Made by a program: the position numbers and the translations under genes
Notes under the pieces: generated by a model
Told to the model about the DNA's origin: nothing
Seen by the model: the letters and a program-made list of their open reading frames with translations, nothing else
Databases searched by the model: none
Assembly: GCA_934486965.1 (NCBI GenBank)
Contig: CAKSQP010000029.1
Span: 1 to 14,075, forward strand
Length of the DNA: 14,075 nt
From: an uncultured Eubacteriales bacterium
GTDB taxonomy: Bacteria > Bacillota > Clostridia > Oscillospirales > UBA644
Direction: 5' to 3'
Shown: one piece after another, positions 12,789 to 14,075 of the stretch
Layout of the letters: each line of letters starts with the position of its first letter
How positions within the stretch are numbered: position 1 is the stretch's first letter

Positions 12789-14075
12789 ATGACCGAACAG
12801 AAAAAGAAAACTTTGATAACCGGAGGCGTGGCTGTTCTCGCCGTTATTGCGGCATACACCTTTCGTCTCATAGGTAAGGGCAGTTTTTACCCGACGCTGT
12901 TTTCCTATCTGCGCAGTTTTATTTATATCGGTCTGTACGCCGCCTGGGGGCTTTCCGTCCGTCAGCGCATTGTGCAGAAACAGGTCGGAAGGTACTTGAC
13001 CGGAGTTTCCGTGCTGCTGATTTTATGGTTCTCCTTCCGCACTGTGAAATATTTCATTTTCTGGCAGCCGAGCGTTATCCGCCATCTATGGTATCTGTTC
13101 TATCTGCCCATGCTGTTTGTGCCGATGCTGGCACTGCTTGTCGCCATGTCTCTGGGCAAGCCGGACGATTACCGCCTGCCGAAACGGACGATGGCGCTGT
13201 GGCTCATCTCCGGTGCAATGCTTCTGCTGGTGCTGACCAATGACCTGCACCAGTTAATATTCACTTTCCCGAAAGACGCCGCCGTATGGTCGGATACCGA
13301 CCACGGATACGGTATTGCCTATTTCCCCGTCATCGGTTGGCAGGTACTTTGCGGAGTGTCGGCGCTGGCGGTAATGCTCTTCAAGTGTCGGCTGAAAAAT
13401 GGTCGGCACCGTCTGTGGCCCGCAATTCCCATGGCTGTTTCCCTGACTTATCTGGCACTGAACTACGTCGGCGTGCCGTGGCTGAAATCTCTGTTCGGAG
13501 ATGTCACCGCTTTCCAGAGTTTTATGTATATGCTCAGTTTTGAAGCCTGCATTGCCTGCGGCTTTATCCATTCCAACAGCCGCTATGCAGACCTCTTCGC
13601 GTCTTCTGTCGGCACATCGGCCCAGATCACGGACAAGGACTTCAACATTCGCTATGCGGCTGTAAATACCGAGCCTATCTCTAAGGAAACCATAAGAAAA
13701 GCCGAGCAAAGCCCCGTCACGATTGACGGCGGTCTGACCGTTCACACCATGCCTATTGACGGCGGCTATGCCGTATGGACTGAGGACGTATCGGCGCTGC
13801 TTGCCGTTAAGGAAGAATCCGAGAGCCTTGCAGAGGAACTCGCCGACCGAAACGAAATGCTCCGCTACGAATACAAGCGGGAATCCAAACGCCGTAAGGT
13901 GGAGGAACAAAACCGTCTGTATGACCTTTTGCAGTCGGCTACGCAACGCCAAATCGACCGCATTGCAGAGCTTACAAAGGAATACCGACAGATATCAGGC
14001 ACCGAACCCGACAAAGCGAGAACGCTCCTTGCCGAGATTGCCGTGCTGTGCAGTTATATCAAACGCCGCAAGCAT
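12789..14075 (+). CDS. Histidine-kinase-type sensor with N-terminal 7TM domain, 3' partial
   Basis: The frame is open from the ATG at 12789 to the window edge (429 codons) without a stop. After a basic N-terminus there are seven or so hydrophobic helices between residues 11 and 262. They include LWYLFYLPMLFVPMLALLVAM and LTNDLHQLIF, which are characteristic of 7TM sensor kinases of gut Clostridia. A small soluble domain follows (~270-335), then a long charged coiled-coil helix (~340-400, KEESESLAEELADRNEMLRYEYKRE), and the start of a dimerisation-like region ending AVLCSYIKRRKH. The ATPase domain would lie beyond the edge. No canonical phospho-acceptor H-E box has appeared by residue 429. Leucine is mostly CTG (29 of 53 by hand count, against 7 of 26 in the WYL gene), pointing to a different origin. 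Signal and partner unknown. Confidence 0.85.
   Translation, partial: MTEQKKKTLITGGVAVLAVIAAYTFRLIGKGSFYPTLFSYLRSFIYIGLYAAWGLSVRQRIVQKQVGRYLTGVSVLLILWFSFRTVKYFIFWQPSVIRHLWYLFYLPMLFVPMLALLVAMSLGKPDDYRLPKRTMALWLISGAMLLLVLTNDLHQLIFTFPKDAAVWSDTDHGYGIAYFPVIGWQVLCGVSALAVMLFKCRLKNGRHRLWPAIPMAVSLTYLALNYVGVPWLKSLFGDVTAFQSFMYMLSFEACIACGFIHSNSRYADLFASSVGTSAQITDKDFNIRYAAVNTEPISKETIRKAEQSPVTIDGGLTVHTMPIDGGYAVWTEDVSALLAVKEESESLAEELADRNEMLRYEYKRESKRRKVEEQNRLYDLLQSATQRQIDRIAELTKEYRQISGTEPDKARTLLAEIAVLCSYIKRRKH

Noticed and set aside
12650..12877. Plus-strand frame of 75 codons
   Set aside because: It overlaps the promoter and the start of the 7TM kinase in another frame, and has no ribosome site.
13254..13952. 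Minus-strand frame of 232 codons
   Set aside because: It is antisense to the 7TM kinase, whose frame is open for 429 codons with clear membrane helices and a good start.
1..14075. CRISPR array, insertion sequence or integrase
   Set aside because: No regularly spaced repeats, transposase or recombinase motifs were found on either strand by reading. The island idea rests on context only.

Overview
The window looks like chromosome of a Gram-positive, probably clostridial (Bacillota, Oscillospiraceae-like) bacterium. The signs are strong GGAGG-type ribosome binding sites, near-consensus TTGACA/TATAAT promoters (often with an extended -10 TG), U-tract intrinsic terminators, and families common in gut Clostridia: AzlCD, a two-subunit TrkA/TrkH, the cytidylate-kinase-like family, WYL regulators and 7TM sensor kinases. 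The organism assignment is inference; no rRNA is present.

Layout, left to right. (1) 1-1790: typA/bipA, missing only its first ~25 codons, then a terminator. (2) 1849-2863: azlC-azlD, an overlapping branched-chain amino acid exporter pair. (3) 2868-4229: a perfect-consensus promoter drives a three-gene unit (65-aa conserved small protein, CDP-alcohol phosphatidyltransferase, GNAT acetyltransferase). It ends in a symmetric terminator shared with the convergent trk genes. (4) 4238-7060, minus strand: trkA then trkH, with a promoter in front of trkA. (5) 7136-9640, minus strand: a three-gene operon encoding a membrane protein with a winged-helix N-terminus and a VanY-like extracellular domain that has lost its catalytic residues, a single-domain MGMT-type protein, and a diacylglycerol-kinase-family lipid kinase; a terminator follows. 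(6) 9708-11377, plus strand, divergent from the previous operon: a cytidylate-kinase-like protein and a WYL-domain regulator overlapping by one base. (7) 11374-11561: tRNA-Pro(UGG) with its own consensus promoter, a perfect 12-bp hairpin between promoter and tRNA, and a terminator. (8) 11562-14075: a stretch of different character, with a C-terminally truncated XRE regulator, gene debris with a 14-bp-arm inverted repeat, a frameshifted small gene, and a CTG-rich 7TM sensor kinase running off the right edge.

Regions 1-6 read as ordinary core genome with tightly packed operons. Everything right of tRNA-Pro looks like an acquired or rearranged accessory region: broken genes, one promoter per gene and a switch in leucine codon choice, although no integrase is visible. 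The most unusual items are the predicted pseudo-peptidase fusion at 8383-9576, the hairpin at the tRNA-Pro transcription start, and the scrambled segment right of the tRNA with its large inverted repeat. No CRISPR array, complete insertion sequence or complete defence system was recognised.
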